From NCBI GenBank assembly GCA_009733715.1, contig WMKJ01000007.1:62001-126000 (forward strand): a DNA stretch of 64,000 nucleotides, in the 5' to 3' direction. A program made the translations under genes and the position numbers. The DNA comes from Herpomyces periplanetae. Its lineage: Eukaryota > Ascomycota > Laboulbeniomycetes > Herpomycetales > Herpomycetaceae. Shown in pieces: positions 49,066 through 61,633 of the stretch. How positions within the stretch are numbered: position 1 is the first letter of the stretch; each line of letters opens with the position of its first letter. The notes under the pieces were generated by a model, which was given only the letters and a program-made list of their open reading frames with translations, had not been told where the DNA came from and did not search any database.

Positions 49066-51798
49066 TTATTTGTATAAAGTGTGGTTTATTGCTCTTGAAA
49101 TAACATTTAAAACGTAGTCTCGTTTGTTGCACATTTCAATGTATTCTTCTTGGGCATTACTTAGAACAGTAATTGCACCTCCTGCGCCCAGATAAAGTTT
49201 TGTGAAAGTTTCTATTTTGTTGGGAGTAGACGAATTAAATTCTTCATTAAGTTCGAAGTGGTCATTTTCCGATGAACATACCGTACGGATTATTACTGAA
49301 AATTGACCGGCCGATGCTAAATCGAAATATCCTAAAACACCCGAGTAAACATTTCGTGGTCTATCACCTTCGAGGTTTTTCAGAATTTCACATGATCGTT
49401 TCTTCGGTGCCCCCGTCATCGATCCCGGTGGCAATGAACATGAAAGTACATCTAATCCCCAACAACTTTCCTCAGTAACCACTTTCCCATCCAACGTTAC
49501 AAAATCCCTATCGGTATTACTTCGGTTCAATTGACACACAAATTCCCAATTAGGAATTACTAGAATAGGAAATATTTGTCCTGAAGGAGAATTCGAGTCA
49601 TTTTGGTCGGATTGGCTTTGGATTCGTTGTGCATTTCCTTCCACTACAGACACTAATTGGAAAACACTTCGGTATTCTTCAACTCCCATACACTTTTTAA
49701 CGTGTACATTGGCGTATCCAAGTGCACCGTATAGATCATGTCGAATTAAGTCTAATATCATCAAGTTTTCCGCTCTTTCTTTAACATTTTCTTCGAAAAA
49801 TTTATTGGCCATTTCAATTGTCGTATTTTTATCTTTTTTCATCGTACCTTTAATTGGTCTCATTTCAACTTTTCCGTCACGATCCCATGATAAAAATTTC
49901 TCTGGACTGCAGCTAATCAATCTTATTTGCCCCAAGTGACTTCCCACACGAAACAAGGCTGAAAATGGTGCACTGGTTCTTTTAACACTTTCATCGTAGA
50001 TACTATTCCAATCAATTTCACTTCCTTTAATGTATATAACACTCTGATCTGTTAAACAAATCTCATATGATTCTCCTGCTTTTAAATACTCTTGTGTCTG
50101 TTCCACTCTGTGTTGATAATCTTCCTCTTTCGGAACTATAATAAATCCCCACTTTTTCCATAAAAGATTCTGACGCTTCGAGTCGATTTCTCCGGCCTTT
50201 TCCAATTCTTTTAGCACAAATCTTCGATAATTCACTAGTTCATCATCTTTTCCTTCGTCATCCTCTTCTTCCTCTTCACTTTCTCTCTCCTCTTTTCTTT
50301 CAGATCCTTCTATAATATCTTTAATCCGCTCGAATGTATTGTCAACCCACTCTTCATCGTCCGGACATAAACTCTGAATATATATCTTTTTTAATACATG
50401 ATCAACTACTACGCTCTTTAATACTAGAGCAAAAACCAGTCCTGGTTGTTCCTCCTTGCCACGTTGTTTGCTTGGTGCCACCCCAATACTTTTCAATCCA
50501 AATTCATACGATATATAACCCATTAATCCACCGATAAATGGAATATCTTTGAAGCATATCTCTTTTTCTATCTTGAATGAACTCATAAACGCTTTCATAT
50601 ATTCCCATACATTTTCAATACGACTCTCATAAATTACTTCGTCAAGGCCATTTCTCCACTCTAGTCTATTTGATTGAATGAAATAGTATAATCGAAGAGT
50701 TGCTTCATCCACAAACCCAAGCAAGCTAAACCTACCCGCTTCCTCCACTTTAGTTGGCTTGATATTTTCATTCCATGTTGCTGACTGAAAAATAATGCCT
50801 TCACCGTGCTTGTCAAACAGCTTTATCTTCGTAAAAATATCTTTCAATTGAACATCCTTGTATTCAATCATTTTTCGCATCACCCGATTGGAGTAATATC
50901 CCGCTCGACCTAATCGAAACTTTTGATCAGGCATTTCCACCAATTTATCCCATTTTGTTTCTTCATCTCCAATATCATTAGTCGTATTTTTATTTTGCTG
51001 CTCTGAATATTGTTCTTGGTTCGGGGTTTTTAAAGTATCATCGGTTATCCTGTGTAAAGTTTCCTTTCGATTCACTTTATTCCATTCGGTGACTTCTTTC
51101 CACCAATTATTTAATAACTGCTTTCCATTTTCATTCGTACAAATCGACTCGGGGTGGAATTGTACTCCGTAATATGGTAATGAAATGTGCTTAAACGCCA
51201 TAGGAACCATACCGATTGTAGCATCATTCTTATACCATGCTAACGGAATCAAATAGGGACACTGAGTAGTTGGTTTAAACATTTCTTTATCCTGCACCAA
51301 AATTTTATGGTTCAATACTTTCTCACATAATCCGTTAAAGGCAAACAATGAGTGGTACAGCGTAGCCATGATGGTTCCGGAATCCTTGAATATAGATGTA
51401 TTATTATGATAAACTTCAACTCCAATTCCATGACATGGATAAACTAGCGGGCGAATTTCACACCCAAAAGCGAGACCCAACGACTGGTGTCCTAAACATA
51501 CTCCGAGTATAGGAACAATATTATCACCAGTCTGCTTCCATAGCGATGCTATAACTCCCACATCTTTTAACAGTACGGGGTTACCTGGCCCAGGTCCAGC
51601 AATCACAGCATCGAAATTTTGAATAAATTCGAAGAATTTTTGCTCCATAACCCTCTCAATCTTACGGTTGAAAAATCTCTCATCATCAATTTTAATAGCC
51701 TGTACCTGAACCGACAGTCGTTCGATAATCATTGCCATAATACTATTTGAAAATGAATCGTATGCATCTATGAATAGAACCTTCATTTTCTTTGTCAT
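49066..51798 (-). CDS. ABZ1: aminodeoxychorismate synthase (PabA-PabB fusion)
   Basis: One intronless frame of 910 residues. It converts chorismate and glutamine to 4-amino-4-deoxychorismate for folate synthesis. The N-terminal glutamine amidotransferase has GPGPGNP, the nucleophile elbow GVCLGHQSLGLAFG (Cys about 101) and YGVQFHPES. The C-terminal chorismate-binding domain has GGLMGYISYEFGLKS, ICLTDQSVIY, SCSPEKFL, MILDLIRHD and PPGSMTGAPKKRS. The PIKGT motif (VEMRPIKGTMK), with Lys instead of the Ala found in anthranilate synthase, decides for aminodeoxychorismate synthase over TRP2/TRP3. A Glu/Asp-rich insert around 490-510 is a likely flexible loop. Confidence 0.95.
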   Translation of the reverse strand: MTKKMKVLFIDAYDSFSNSIMAMIIERLSVQVQAIKIDDERFFNRKIERVMEQKFFEFIQNFDAVIAGPGPGNPVLLKDVGVIASLWKQTGDNIVPILGVCLGHQSLGLAFGCEIRPLVYPCHGIGVEVYHNNTSIFKDSGTIMATLYHSLFAFNGLCEKVLNHKILVQDKEMFKPTTQCPYLIPLAWYKNDATIGMVPMAFKHISLPYYGVQFHPESICTNENGKQLLNNWWKEVTEWNKVNRKETLHRITDDTLKTPNQEQYSEQQNKNTTNDIGDEETKWDKLVEMPDQKFRLGRAGYYSNRVMRKMIEYKDVQLKDIFTKIKLFDKHGEGIIFQSATWNENIKPTKVEEAGRFSLLGFVDEATLRLYYFIQSNRLEWRNGLDEVIYESRIENVWEYMKAFMSSFKIEKEICFKDIPFIGGLMGYISYEFGLKSIGVAPSKQRGKEEQPGLVFALVLKSVVVDHVLKKIYIQSLCPDDEEWVDNTFERIKDIIEGSERKEERESEEEEEDDEGKDDELVNYRRFVLKELEKAGEIDSKRQNLLWKKWGFIIVPKEEDYQHRVEQTQEYLKAGESYEICLTDQSVIYIKGSEIDWNSIYDESVKRTSAPFSALFRVGSHLGQIRLISCSPEKFLSWDRDGKVEMRPIKGTMKKDKNTTIEMANKFFEENVKERAENLMILDLIRHDLYGALGYANVHVKKCMGVEEYRSVFQLVSVVEGNAQRIQSQSDQNDSNSPSGQIFPILVIPNWEFVCQLNRSNTDRDFVTLDGKVVTEESCWGLDVLSCSLPPGSMTGAPKKRSCEILKNLEGDRPRNVYSGVLGYFDLASAGQFSVIIRTVCSSENDHFELNEEFNSSTPNKIETFTKLYLGAGGAITVLSNAQEEYIEMCNKRDYVLNVISRAINHTLYK

Positions 51799-52317
51799 TC
51801 TATTTTAGTTCAGGGTATTTAAGATCAAAGTCCCAACACACTAATTCGTCTGTACCTTCACTATACGATAGAGATAATTTCAACACTCCCACAGCGACGA
51901 TTTCCTGCAACAAAATTTATTCATTAATTTTACTCAAGTTTTGTCCTCACAATAATCAATCTGGCCAGGTTCATATTCTCAGGAGATGCTGGATTTTATC
52001 ACTTTTTACTAACTCATCCTTCGGTTACAATAGCATATATGTCGATCCTTTGTAAAATTCGCTTTCTTTTTAATATTTATAAAATTTTCCCAGTCGAAAA
52101 CGGTTCCCTAGCCAGCCCTACGCTAATCCACATAATAATTTGTTCTAGTCTCGGTTACTCAGTAATCAAACCCAACTCAATCAAATTAAACCAAGCCAAA
52201 CCATTTTAAGAGAAACTTATACTTTGGCTAAATTTGACAATGCTTCAGCTACCTCGAAAGGGATTAGGTAATACGGCGTACAAATGGCGCAAGTGTTAAG
52301 CAAGTAAATTTGAAGAT
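51799..52317. other. intergenic between ABZ1 and the CRT10-like gene
   Basis: A/T-rich; no feature recognised. Confidence 0.5.
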
Positions 52318-54751
52318 TTATTTGTACATCTTTTTGGCCAGCATGGATAAATTAAAATTTTCGTTTGATTTGCGCCATAGTTCGTAGCTTAATATTGACT
52401 GATCTTTATAGGTCATAATTACCCTCCAGCGATGAAATCCTAGGTTTTCCCAATCACTTAGATAATCTGAAGAATTGTAAACTCTCTGTGAAATATTTTG
52501 CTCATTTTTTGCCGACTTCATATGTAAAACACTGTAGTCCGTCGAGCGAATTGGGCTAGCTGCTATGCCAGCTAAGAGTTGATAAGGTCTTTCATTACGA
52601 TTTTCTTGTTCAGGCGTTGGGATTATGTTTACTAAACGAAGTCCGTATATCTCCTCAGGAAAGTTTTCCCCATTTGAAGTTATGCGAGGTTGCATATTAG
52701 TTTTGGGCTTTTCCTCTATAGAGTTTTCATTTTTGTCATTGACATTTTTTCTTTCATTAATGTAAGTTTTAATTAATGAATAAACTGCAACTCGACCAAT
52801 TGGACTCCCGACAAGTAGCGCACCAAGTGCTGGTATATGTAAGTAATAACATAGTCGGTCGGGATGTCGAAGTATTCTAGGAAGAGTTATTGCCTGGTTA
52901 GTTGAATGTTCTACTACTCTTTGTCGTAAAGGTCTGCGCATCGATACGATTGCAGTATTGTGTAAATCTTTGCAAAGTTTTGACGCAAGTATTGGTTGTA
53001 ACAAAAAGATATCTCGAAGGGAAAAGTAAGCCAATGGAGATGCAATAGAAGTATCCAATTTGTCGGATGGATCATTGTTGACTTCATGAGAATAATATGG
53101 AATATTTGATCTAATAGCTTGCAAGTTAATTATTTTATTACATTAAACTTCCTGAAAATTTGTTGCTTACAGATAATTCTCATTGGATAACTTTCCACCC
53201 GTTACCGAAGTTGATAAACATTCACATTCAATGAGTGGAACAGCTTCAATAAAAGGTTGAATTTGCGACGCATTACCAGATTCACTTTCATTTCCGTCCG
53301 AGCTAGATTCATCAGTGTCGGGAAGTCCATATGAAAATTCTATTGCTGTATCATCTGTCGGTGACATATAAAAATGAAACAAGGAATTCCAGTTAGGAAG
53401 GCGCCGGATACTCCTAGATATATCGATAAAATCTGATTTTGGTATATTGGGTCTTGATTGAGTATGTTTTATCTTGATCCCGTCCCCCCAAATTCGGGAA
53501 TCTGTTACTCGGAATGAATATCTTTCCAAAAATAAAAGTCCCCAAACTTAACGATATATATAATTTAGTATTGGATATAAGATAAGCATTTGCAGGAGCA
53601 TAGATTTAAAAACATTATTTTATCAAATGAAGAAGAGAAACCATCGTTTCACGTACCTGAATGATCAAATGATGGATATTGATAGCAATCACATTTTGAT
53701 TCTGCATGAGAATGTGGTCGTGAGCAGAAAAAAAGATGAAATTTCTTGTGAATGCGGCGAGTTATCGTGTCTAACCAAAAACAAGAACCGTCTATACAGC
53801 CTACGACAAGCCATCTGCCGAAAGGATCATCTTCAGTGTTACAAAATGCAACGGTAGGTATATTACTACTTGGTTCCGTAACACGAAATTTAATTTCGGC
53901 TTTAACGTAGGCAGGCCAATTATAAATCGAATCGCCATTTGAGAAATTATCGCCGTATGAAAATGAAAATACGGTAACTTCATGTGAGTTTGAGCCGACT
54001 GCGACTAAGCGAGCATTTGTGTGAACGGCTAGTCCCCAGGCACTTTTTTGGACATTCACAAGAAAGAATGGGCTGATGGGTATTTTGTTTAAATCACAAA
54101 TTTCCATGATAATTGCTTGTTGTATATTAAGGGTAAAAAAGGCCATAACATCGCCATCATCACAAGCCAGGAGCAAAATTTCATGTTCACCGAGTGATTC
54201 AATTAATAAATGGTTAACACTATGGGGATTTCTGTTCCAGAAATGACCACGAAAGTTTTGGTTAGTTTTTGGAAGTATGAGAATGAGATCTGGACTTGAA
54301 CCGAGTGAGTGATTAGGGAAAAATGGCTGATAAAAGTGTAATTCATCTTCACAGGCTACCACGTAGAAGTTGAACCGTTGTGATAAGGCTGTCTAAAAAC
54401 AAATCAAGTTAATCAATAAGTAGGTTAACGTTGATAAAGGACCAAGAAGACATTGAAAAGAGCATACAAGGTTACAACGCCATGTTAGAACGGTTCCTCG
54501 TTGTTTCAAGTCCTGACTGTATACGCATTCAGTATTTACATCCTGGGATTCCGGTGACGATGATAATATTGACTTGTCAAGGTAAAAGTGAAATATAATA
54601 CCCTTTAAACTAGAATTGGGATGAAAATTAGCCTGAAGCAAAGGTGGAATATTTTAAGTAATAAATATTGGTAAAATGCTTAAAAATAATTCCATACTCT
54701 GTCTTGAGCAAGATAGGAAAATGTAGAAGCGATGGTTAAGTCATCCTCCAT
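52318..54751 (-). CDS. CRT10-like WD-repeat protein
   Basis: Exons 54751-54698, 54632-54468, 54392-53657, 53546-53171 and 53110-52318 give 707 residues with all phases consistent. The family is fungal; yeast CRT10 influences expression of ribonucleotide reductase genes and sensitivity to hydroxyurea. Diagnostic stretches are LSQRFNFYVVACEDELHFY, LLLACDDGDVMAFFT, VQKSAWGLAVHTNARLVAV then GSNSHEVTVFSF, GRWLVVGCIDGSCFWLD and VWGLLFLERYSFRV across a splice junction. These look like degenerate beta-propeller blades. An acidic Asp/Ser/Glu insert (DTDESSSDGNESESGN) precedes the last part. Whether it acts on ribonucleotide reductase here cannot be seen. Confidence 0.85.
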
Positions 54752-56228
54752 TGAATTAAGGTTTGGCAGAAGATAAAGAACAAATTATAGGGTGACTGAG
54801 TTGAGAGATGGTACGAAAATTTAAAAATCAATGTGTAAATTTGAATAACAGACGAATGTAAGAGGTGGAAAAGTTCTTGGAGATGATAAAATGTTTTGAA
54901 AGGAAAGAAGAATTAAGAAGAGAGCAAACTTGAATGATTTACTCGTTTTATGCCCAGAAATATAGAAATGTGCATTCGTGGTGACTTAGAGGTACAGGTG
55001 AAAGAAAAAACAAGAAGATTGACGTATTACAATTAAAGAGGCTACTTTTAAAAGTGAGGCGGATAAATCCATTAAAAGTGACAATTCGTATTACGCCAGA
55101 ATAATTTCCTAATGTAATGGGGAGAAAGATCGACAAGGTTTATTCGGAAGATAAAATCTTGAAAATTACTCCAAAAACTTACCTTTTGACGCTAACTAAA
55201 AACTGCCCGCAAAAATGAAAATCCCGGCTCCCCGGTTCGGAAGATAGTTGATCCATAAGAAGGGCCGACGGACAATTGATATGCAAGATGGAGGGAAAAT
55301 GTAGGTAGGGGACTAGTGGGAGCGGAGCGGAGGAAGATTGAGCAGAACAAAATACAGGAATATCCGTCTTCGTGAACTACGCTGTGTAGATTGAACTAAA
55401 CCCAATCTTTTGCCCAAACCTTCAAACCAATTTGTCCTGCTTTACCCAAAAAGTTGCTCCATTTTGTTTCCTAATCCAGTAATTCGAATCGTCTCATCCC
55501 AATTATGTAATCTGCTTCTAGAAGGTCGACGGCAAGGGAACTTGTGGCTAAGGGAGGGAGGATGGACGGACGGACGGTTTGCTTGATGATTGCAAATATA
55601 CGGTTTGCGTGCTGTGTTTGGGGATTCGCGGCCTGGGAACGTCTGCTTGGTGGATTTTTATATCATTAATCATGGTTAATTTAAATTGGTACAAATGGGG
55701 CTTATATCCTTAAAGTTACGATATATTTGAACCTACTAATCGACCGAGTATTCTTCAAAAGCTAATATTATATATTCCCACAAAAATCAATCCTCTTCAC
55801 ATCCATTGCATTACGGTTTTTTACTTCATCTCCATTCACCTCGGCAGAGCTTTTTACTATATATTAAACCCTCACATTCAAGTTTCCTCCATCAGCCTGT
55901 CTCATCCCCAAAATTCCCTCTTTCCGCCGTCCTATCCTCTTCAATTTTCCCCCATTCATCCGTCTACAATCCTCTCGGTCTCTATCACGTGCCCTGGTCT
56001 TGGAGTGTATCGCAGCTTTGACGCTACTTTGGGGGATTTCAGCAAAGAAACATTCTCTTGACATTCATTATCCACCTTGAAACTGCCATTGAAACAAAAA
56101 TTCCGTTCTTCCTTCACTTTTATTCCAAATATAATCGTTTTTTAATCTTTCTACATAATCTTCATCTTCATTGCAAATTTTGCGGGATTTTATCCACACC
56201 ATCGGCAGACTTTCACGCTCTCTTACCT
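54752..56228. other. 1.5-kb divergent promoter between the CRT10-like gene and APA
   Basis: A GTAAGT donor on the minus strand near 55180-55186 may belong to a 5' UTR intron of the CRT10-like gene. A short GGAC repeat lies at about 55563-55577. E-box ATCACGTGCC is at 55986-55991. No coding gene supported. Confidence 0.5.
55986..55991. promoter_or_regulatory. E-box ATCACGTGCC, upstream of APA
   Basis: 238 bp before the start of the ATP adenylyltransferase gene. Confidence 0.45.
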
Positions 56229-57948
56229 ATGGATTCGTCTTCTCATAGGCATTTTAATCGAAGAATTTGTTTTCCATCAGAGCTACGTTGTCTCGTTCGC
56301 TCAAGATATTGTGCTGCCAATATAGCTTCGAGACTCATTTTTTCACCCACTCTTTCCGAAGTCATACAAACTTCCAATGGTATACCAGTATGTATTTTTT
56401 ACTGTATCTCTTTTGTTTTACCTTGACTATCTGCGAATTTTTGACATGGTAAACATTAATGTATACTTCAATATAGTCCTGTTTCATCAATAATTTGCCA
56501 TTATATTATCGATCATACAATTTTTTCATTCGTTTAGAGTATGTATTTACAGTGTTCCTTATAGTTCCTCATCCGATATAATCCGTCCAACTTGAAAAAA
56601 CCTACTCCCAATGCCGACTCAGCGAATCTAAGCAATAATATCGATTCGTCGAATTCTTCTTCCACCAACAAAACTAGCTCTAATGACCCGTTCCTCAATC
56701 CTGATCCTAATTTAGTCGTCGGAGATATTTCCCTTCCTGTCTATCATTTGCAAAAATCATCGACCAAACCACTTCACGATAATAATTTCTCCCCTTCTCA
56801 TTACATTATTCTCAATAAATTTCCCATCATTGAAGATCATTTTTTGCTAGTAACACGCCAGTTTAAACAGCAAGACCATTTACTGGAACCGGAAGATTTA
56901 ACTTTAACCCACGCCATCTTACGAGAATGGTCGCGAAGTCCAAGTCAAGGCTCATCAAAATTAAAATCCGACCCTTATGAAACATCAACTAATTCATCCA
57001 GCCAGTCAAGTGAAATTTTTGCCTTTTTCAATTCTGGTCTTTTAAGCGGGGCTAGCCAGCCTCATCGACATATTCAATTTCTTCCCGTGGACAGCATGTC
57101 TCAAGATTATTCTCAGGAATATATACCAGAATTGGATCAAGAGTACGATCCTGAGATTAGTCCAAACAAACCTTGTGAATGGAGTTTGTTAATTGATCGT
57201 ATCGTAAGCGAAAAATTTAGTACGCTAGATCGTAAGTATATTTCTTCATTTTGGCCGTTTTGGTTCGAACATTTTACAAGTCTCTTGAAATTTGTATTGC
57301 TACATACTAACTTTCCCTTCCCCCCCGAGCTAAGCTTCAACCGGGTTTTATCAGAACCCTGAGTTGCCCTTCGAACATTTTGGTTTATCTCTACCGTATA
57401 ATGCATCTAGCGATCAATTACATACGGCATACCTTAGACTTTACTATGCCGCAGTTGCTTGCGCTTCACCAAACCTATCAAACACAGAAAATAGCAATGT
57501 TTTTTACGTTGATGAAGACGATATAAAAAGTCAATACGTTATCGATAAACTATATCCAGACTGCTCAACAACACAAATTAGCTATAATCTTGCCATGACA
57601 TACAAAGCAATGGTAATTTGTCCGCGGAGGCAAGCCTCCGCAACAATTCCTGCAAAATTGTGTAGTTCATCGGGAAATGCTTTGACTCAATTTAGCCAGG
57701 AAACATCAAACGGAGAATCTCATTATCATTCAAACATTGATAATTCTCCCTTCTCCCAAATGACAGTTTCCTTGAACGGTTCAATGTTGGCGGGAACAGT
57801 TTTAGTAGCTGATAAGCAACTCTGGGATTCATTGCGAAAAAAGCCCGCTTTACTTGATTTCATACTTGCTGAAACGGGTTTTCCACTGTTAAACTCAATC
57901 GGGTGTGGTCCATCCCAATTAATGGATAACATAGAGCTGAAGGATTAG
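56229..57948 (+). CDS. ATP adenylyltransferase / Ap4A phosphorylase
   Basis: Exons 56229-56387, 56565-57231 and 57335-57948 give 479 residues. The enzyme splits diadenosine tetraphosphate with phosphate into ATP and ADP, as yeast Apa1/Apa2 do. The first join gives NGIPFLIRYNPSNLKKP, matching the fungal GIEFEVRYAP region. Then come HYIILNKFPIIEDHFLLVTRQF and the catalytic HIT-type motif in SGASQPHRHIQFLP (His-x-His-x-Gln). The second join gives TGFYQNPELPFEHFGLSLPY. C-terminal YNLAMTYKAMVICPRR and SLNGSMLAGTVLVADKQLW fit the family. A Ser/Asn-rich insert before the substrate domain and another around 120 lengthen it compared with yeast (about 320). Confidence 0.92.
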
Positions 57949-60900
57949 TATGCACTTGTGAAGTAGTATCAACATTTGGTTAAAACCTAACAGATTGAAA
58001 AACGAGAAAAATACTCTAATGTTTTGTCGAATAATTGGAAACAGAAGAATACCAATTCTATTTTCTCCTTACATTTTACATGGTATGAAATTACAATCTC
58101 AAGGATTTTCCATACTCCAAAACATATCTCATTAGTCTCTTATAACATGTATATTTTCGGGAAAAATGACATTGGACAACAACTTGACCCGTTATAAATG
58201 TGATAAATTTATTTGTTTCAGCCAACTTGTTCAACTCTTGATATGTCTAGCATTGGTGACTTTGTACAAAAAGATTGCGACACAGTACGTTTGGCTCATG
58301 TTCCGGCATCGTGTCGCGTAAAGAGATAACAGTATACGCTTTTAAAGTATATGAATACCATGACTATATTCTCCAAATCAACCGCAGATCAAATATACAT
58401 CCTACACTTTATCACGATAAACAAACCAGGAGATTTTAATGTTTTATGTGTGCTAAAATTGAGGTATAATTCTGCCTACCTACACTTGTAGTAGGCCACT
58501 AAATCCTTACATATGACGTCATGTGACGATGTTCCGACGTAAGAGTCCAACGACCGGAGAAGGTGAAATTGGTAATTTAAGAGAATTTGTTGAAAGTTTA
58601 GTGTATAAAGTAGAAAGCAATTGATGATTTTGATGGTATCAAGTGCTTTAAGCGGAAACTTTCCCAATTAACCTTGCTTGATGTAGCTCGTTAGTTATGT
58701 ATAATGGAATTGCACTCAAGTTTACCCTGTGTGCCCTTGATTGCGTCTATTCTACTCAATATTAAACTAAAACTTACCAAGTTTTTAGCTTTACTATTAA
58801 AATTGGAGTAGAATTGGATTATTCAAAAGCTATACGAATAGCAACGTATTGAAGGTAAGCTGTTATACACTAAACAGAGTTTTATTCACCGACACTCGGA
58901 CCAAGCCCACATGAGACGGGCTCATTAAGAAAGTCAATTTGAAAATTCAAGAATTAATGTTACCTATTTTTTTACGAACCTCTTTCGTTAGGACTGAATT
59001 AATTTGACTTTGAGAATTGTATCAACGGATATGAAGATAAAAGTTTTCCAAGGTTAAAAGAGTAATCAAATTATACATGTCGAAAGTGATAATTGTGTTA
59101 ACAAGGTAAATATCATCAATAATTTTGTAATGTTGAGTTAAGGTCAAGGATAGTTATATTGATTCTTCTTTGTTGGCGCTTTTTCCTTGGGATTTTTAAG
59201 CAAAATAGCCCTCGATATGGAGATTAATTTGGCTTAAGAAAGTATAGCTATTGAACCGTGCTCCCTTACTCTAGAGCTATATTAAAAAGTACACATTACA
59301 TTCACGGCTTATACCTTACGATGGTGTGTGAATAAATGAATCATTTAGAATGATATGCGCACGAACAAAAGAGTTTGATGATCTAGTCAACGAAATTGGC
59401 GTTACCGTACAGGAAGATCAACATCGTGAAACGCCTATCACCTTGAGAGGCATTTACATGGCATGTAGGATAAGATCTCAAGCAATTGATGTGTATATTC
59501 TCTTGTATACGGAAATGGGCAGAATAATCGGACTTGGAAAGGTATGGAGATTATGTCTAGCAAACATAGTGACGAGTCAATTTTCTAGCTTTTGTTACTC
59601 AAGAACACGGACTTTTACCCTTCTAGATTACCAAACGTTTGTTAATAGATGCATTTTTCGCCATAAGGTGTGGAATATCACCCCTGAAAACTGGCATTTA
59701 TTATAGAGCAGCGTGGGTTTTGACCGGCATTTATCCAAGTTATTCTGAGAATAATCAGCTAATTGGTATTTTCTTTGGTAAAATTGCCGCTAGACAGGAT
59801 GATATAGCCATGTTCGGTAAGTTGTGTGCTCTGGCAGTGTTGAATCGACTAAAATTTCAGAGCTTTAGATTTATGCTCATTCCGTTTTTGTTTGGACCGC
59901 GAACCACATACTCATCAAGCATCCTCATTGTACAGTCGTGGTATGAATATGGAATAAATTAACACGCTAGAAAAGTATAAACCTTGATATCTACTCAACA
60001 TTCACTTTGGAAGCCGACACAGAAAAATAACGGATGCTATACGACGGTGTATTATCGCTGAATACGCCGAATTCTTTTCTCATGCATGCCCTAGCGAATC
60101 AGCCAGCAAACCCCCACTACATGCACACAATACAAGCTTTGAAAACAAGTTAGAAGATATGATTGAAAGTTGAAAAATTAATGGAAGAATAGATTCAGAA
60201 GAACAGGTAAGATCGTTAGTATCGTTTCCCACTTGGTCAGTATACCTTACACAACGATAAAATAAATCGTGACATTGGCGATTAGAGAATTACAGTTTTA
60301 TCGGTACAATCGAGGGCATACGATAAAGTTGAAATATCAACGAGCTCTGCATCTTCGGCTATACTTTTGAATAGTTAATTCAAGATTCATTATTATACCG
60401 GCAGAGTATGAAAAGTTCTATCTTGTTCAAGAAGAGGTATTTCCGTCTACAAGTCATAAAGATTCGTTTCTAGGGCTTTCACAAGATGAATTGTCATCGA
60501 AATCATTACCTCAAGTCATCAATTTCAGTACAATGTGGCCACCGGACGACCAAACCCCAATTAACATAGAATGTATGAAGATGATATCAAAATTAAATGC
60601 CCATGAGTTTATTTTTAACCTACGAGTGTATGCTTCGATGGTCGATGATAGTTTCATCGAAATATATGACTAGGCTACGAGAGGCCAGAGTGACACTAGC
60701 TATTCCATCTGGGATTTTCTGTTTGAGAGTTACAATGGCTAACTCCAATGATTTAGCAACTGAGAATAAGATTGTTTAGAAAATACGAGAGTATTCAACA
60801 GTGAAGTGTGTGGGACGTAAGATGATCAATGCGTTTAATGTCTTCTCACGTCACCAGTATACTTTTGTGTAGGTAAGAATATTTGTACGGAGGGTAGGAG

Positions 60901-60988
60901 AAGTTTAATTTCTTCACAAATATTCCTGGTTGAATTAAAGGTAAACGTGACAAAAGGAATAGACAGAGCCAAAAATTACAAGCAAAAT
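57949..60988. other. 3-kb region with one poorly ordered coding locus
   Basis: Between APA and eL22. The left part, 57949-58860, is A/T-rich with only very short frames. The right part holds the Ku70-like fragments described separately. No RNA gene or mobile element recognised. Confidence 0.5.
58878..60779 (+). pseudogene. possible Ku70-like gene, fragmented or many-exon
   Basis: Several coding-like pieces occur in the order expected for Ku70, but no single clean spliced frame joins them. (1) Near 58880, VLFTDTRTKPT resembles the Ku70 vWA strand LFT(N/D). (2) 59350-59541, ARTKEFDDLVNEIGVTV to IDVYILLYTEMG, then an 85-bp intron (59542-59626). (3) 59627-59961, SPLKTGIYYRAAWVLTGIYP and ARQDDIAMFGKLC, which resemble the end of the Ku beta-barrel. 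(4) About 60406-60672, KFYLVQEEVFPS, INIECMKMISKLNAHEF and FNLRVYASMVDD, resembling the hel-rich arm. The match is from memory and partial. Stops at 59962 and 60672, and the lack of a clear join across 59962-60405, argue for decay or a missed exon pattern. The alternative is an unrelated unknown gene. Confidence 0.33.
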
Positions 60989-61633
60989 TTATTCATCGTC
61001 GGCTTCATCATCGTCACTGACAACGTTGAAGAAGCGAATCTCGTAGGCGCATTGTTTGGTAGAGACGACACGCAGCCAATCACGGACTTGTTGCTTCTTG
61101 AGGAATTTTTTGGTTCTAAGATATCGGTTATCATACTGATAACATCAATAAAATTTAGAAAGTAAACGATAACGTACAGATATTTAAGATAACGACCGGA
61201 AAATTCACCATCATGAGAGACAATTTCAAGTTGCCCTTTGTTAACTCGACGAATGGTAATTTTCCCGCTTAAATTATTAATGCGCCCGTCGACTTTAATG
61301 CGCTCGTGAAGAAATTTTTCATATTCAGATAAATCGAAGATATTACTCGATGCAGCTTGCGTAGCATCAAGTGTGAGCTTATGGTAGGGTAAACAGGTTA
61401 GATAAATTCCATGAAAAAAATAGGCCAGTATAGGGACATGATGTATGACATACAACTTTAGCTTTTGGAGTTTTACCGGAAGACTTAGCGCCCGATTTGT
61501 TGGTAACTTGAGTGCGCTAGAAGACGAATGGTGAGTATGAAAGTGCAAGATATATGAATGATTGAATAGCGCCATTTAACAAATGATCTATCCTATGTAT
61601 AGCGCTAGAGTTAACACGTACAGATCCAGCCAT
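60989..61633 (-). CDS. RPL22: 60S ribosomal protein eL22
   Basis: Exons 61633-61622, 61516-61454, 61377-61178 and 61115-60989 give 133 residues. The first exon is 12 nt (MAGS) and joins RTQVTNKSGAKSSG. The core LTLDATQAASSNIFDLSEYE, then KFLHERIKVDGRINNLSGKI, GRYLKYLTKKFLKK, VRDWLRVVSTKQCAYEIRFF and the acidic end SDDDEADDE are typical of eL22. The frame containing most of the core runs past the third exon into an intron, so a plain ORF gives a false C-terminus. Lies 313 bp downstream of uL1 on the same strand. Confidence 0.96.

Noticed and set aside
54948-55136. Possible upstream exon of the CRT10-like gene
   Set aside because: The ATG at 54751 already gives an in-phase start; the upstream frame does not join in phase to it.
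55563-55577. GGAC simple repeat
   Set aside because: Under four units; ordinary short repeat with no sign of function.
59350-59961. Reading the two exons at 59350-59961 as a Spo11/Top6A protein
   Set aside because: The TLR-IY stretch looked similar at first, but the catalytic tyrosine context and the metal-binding toprim motifs are absent.
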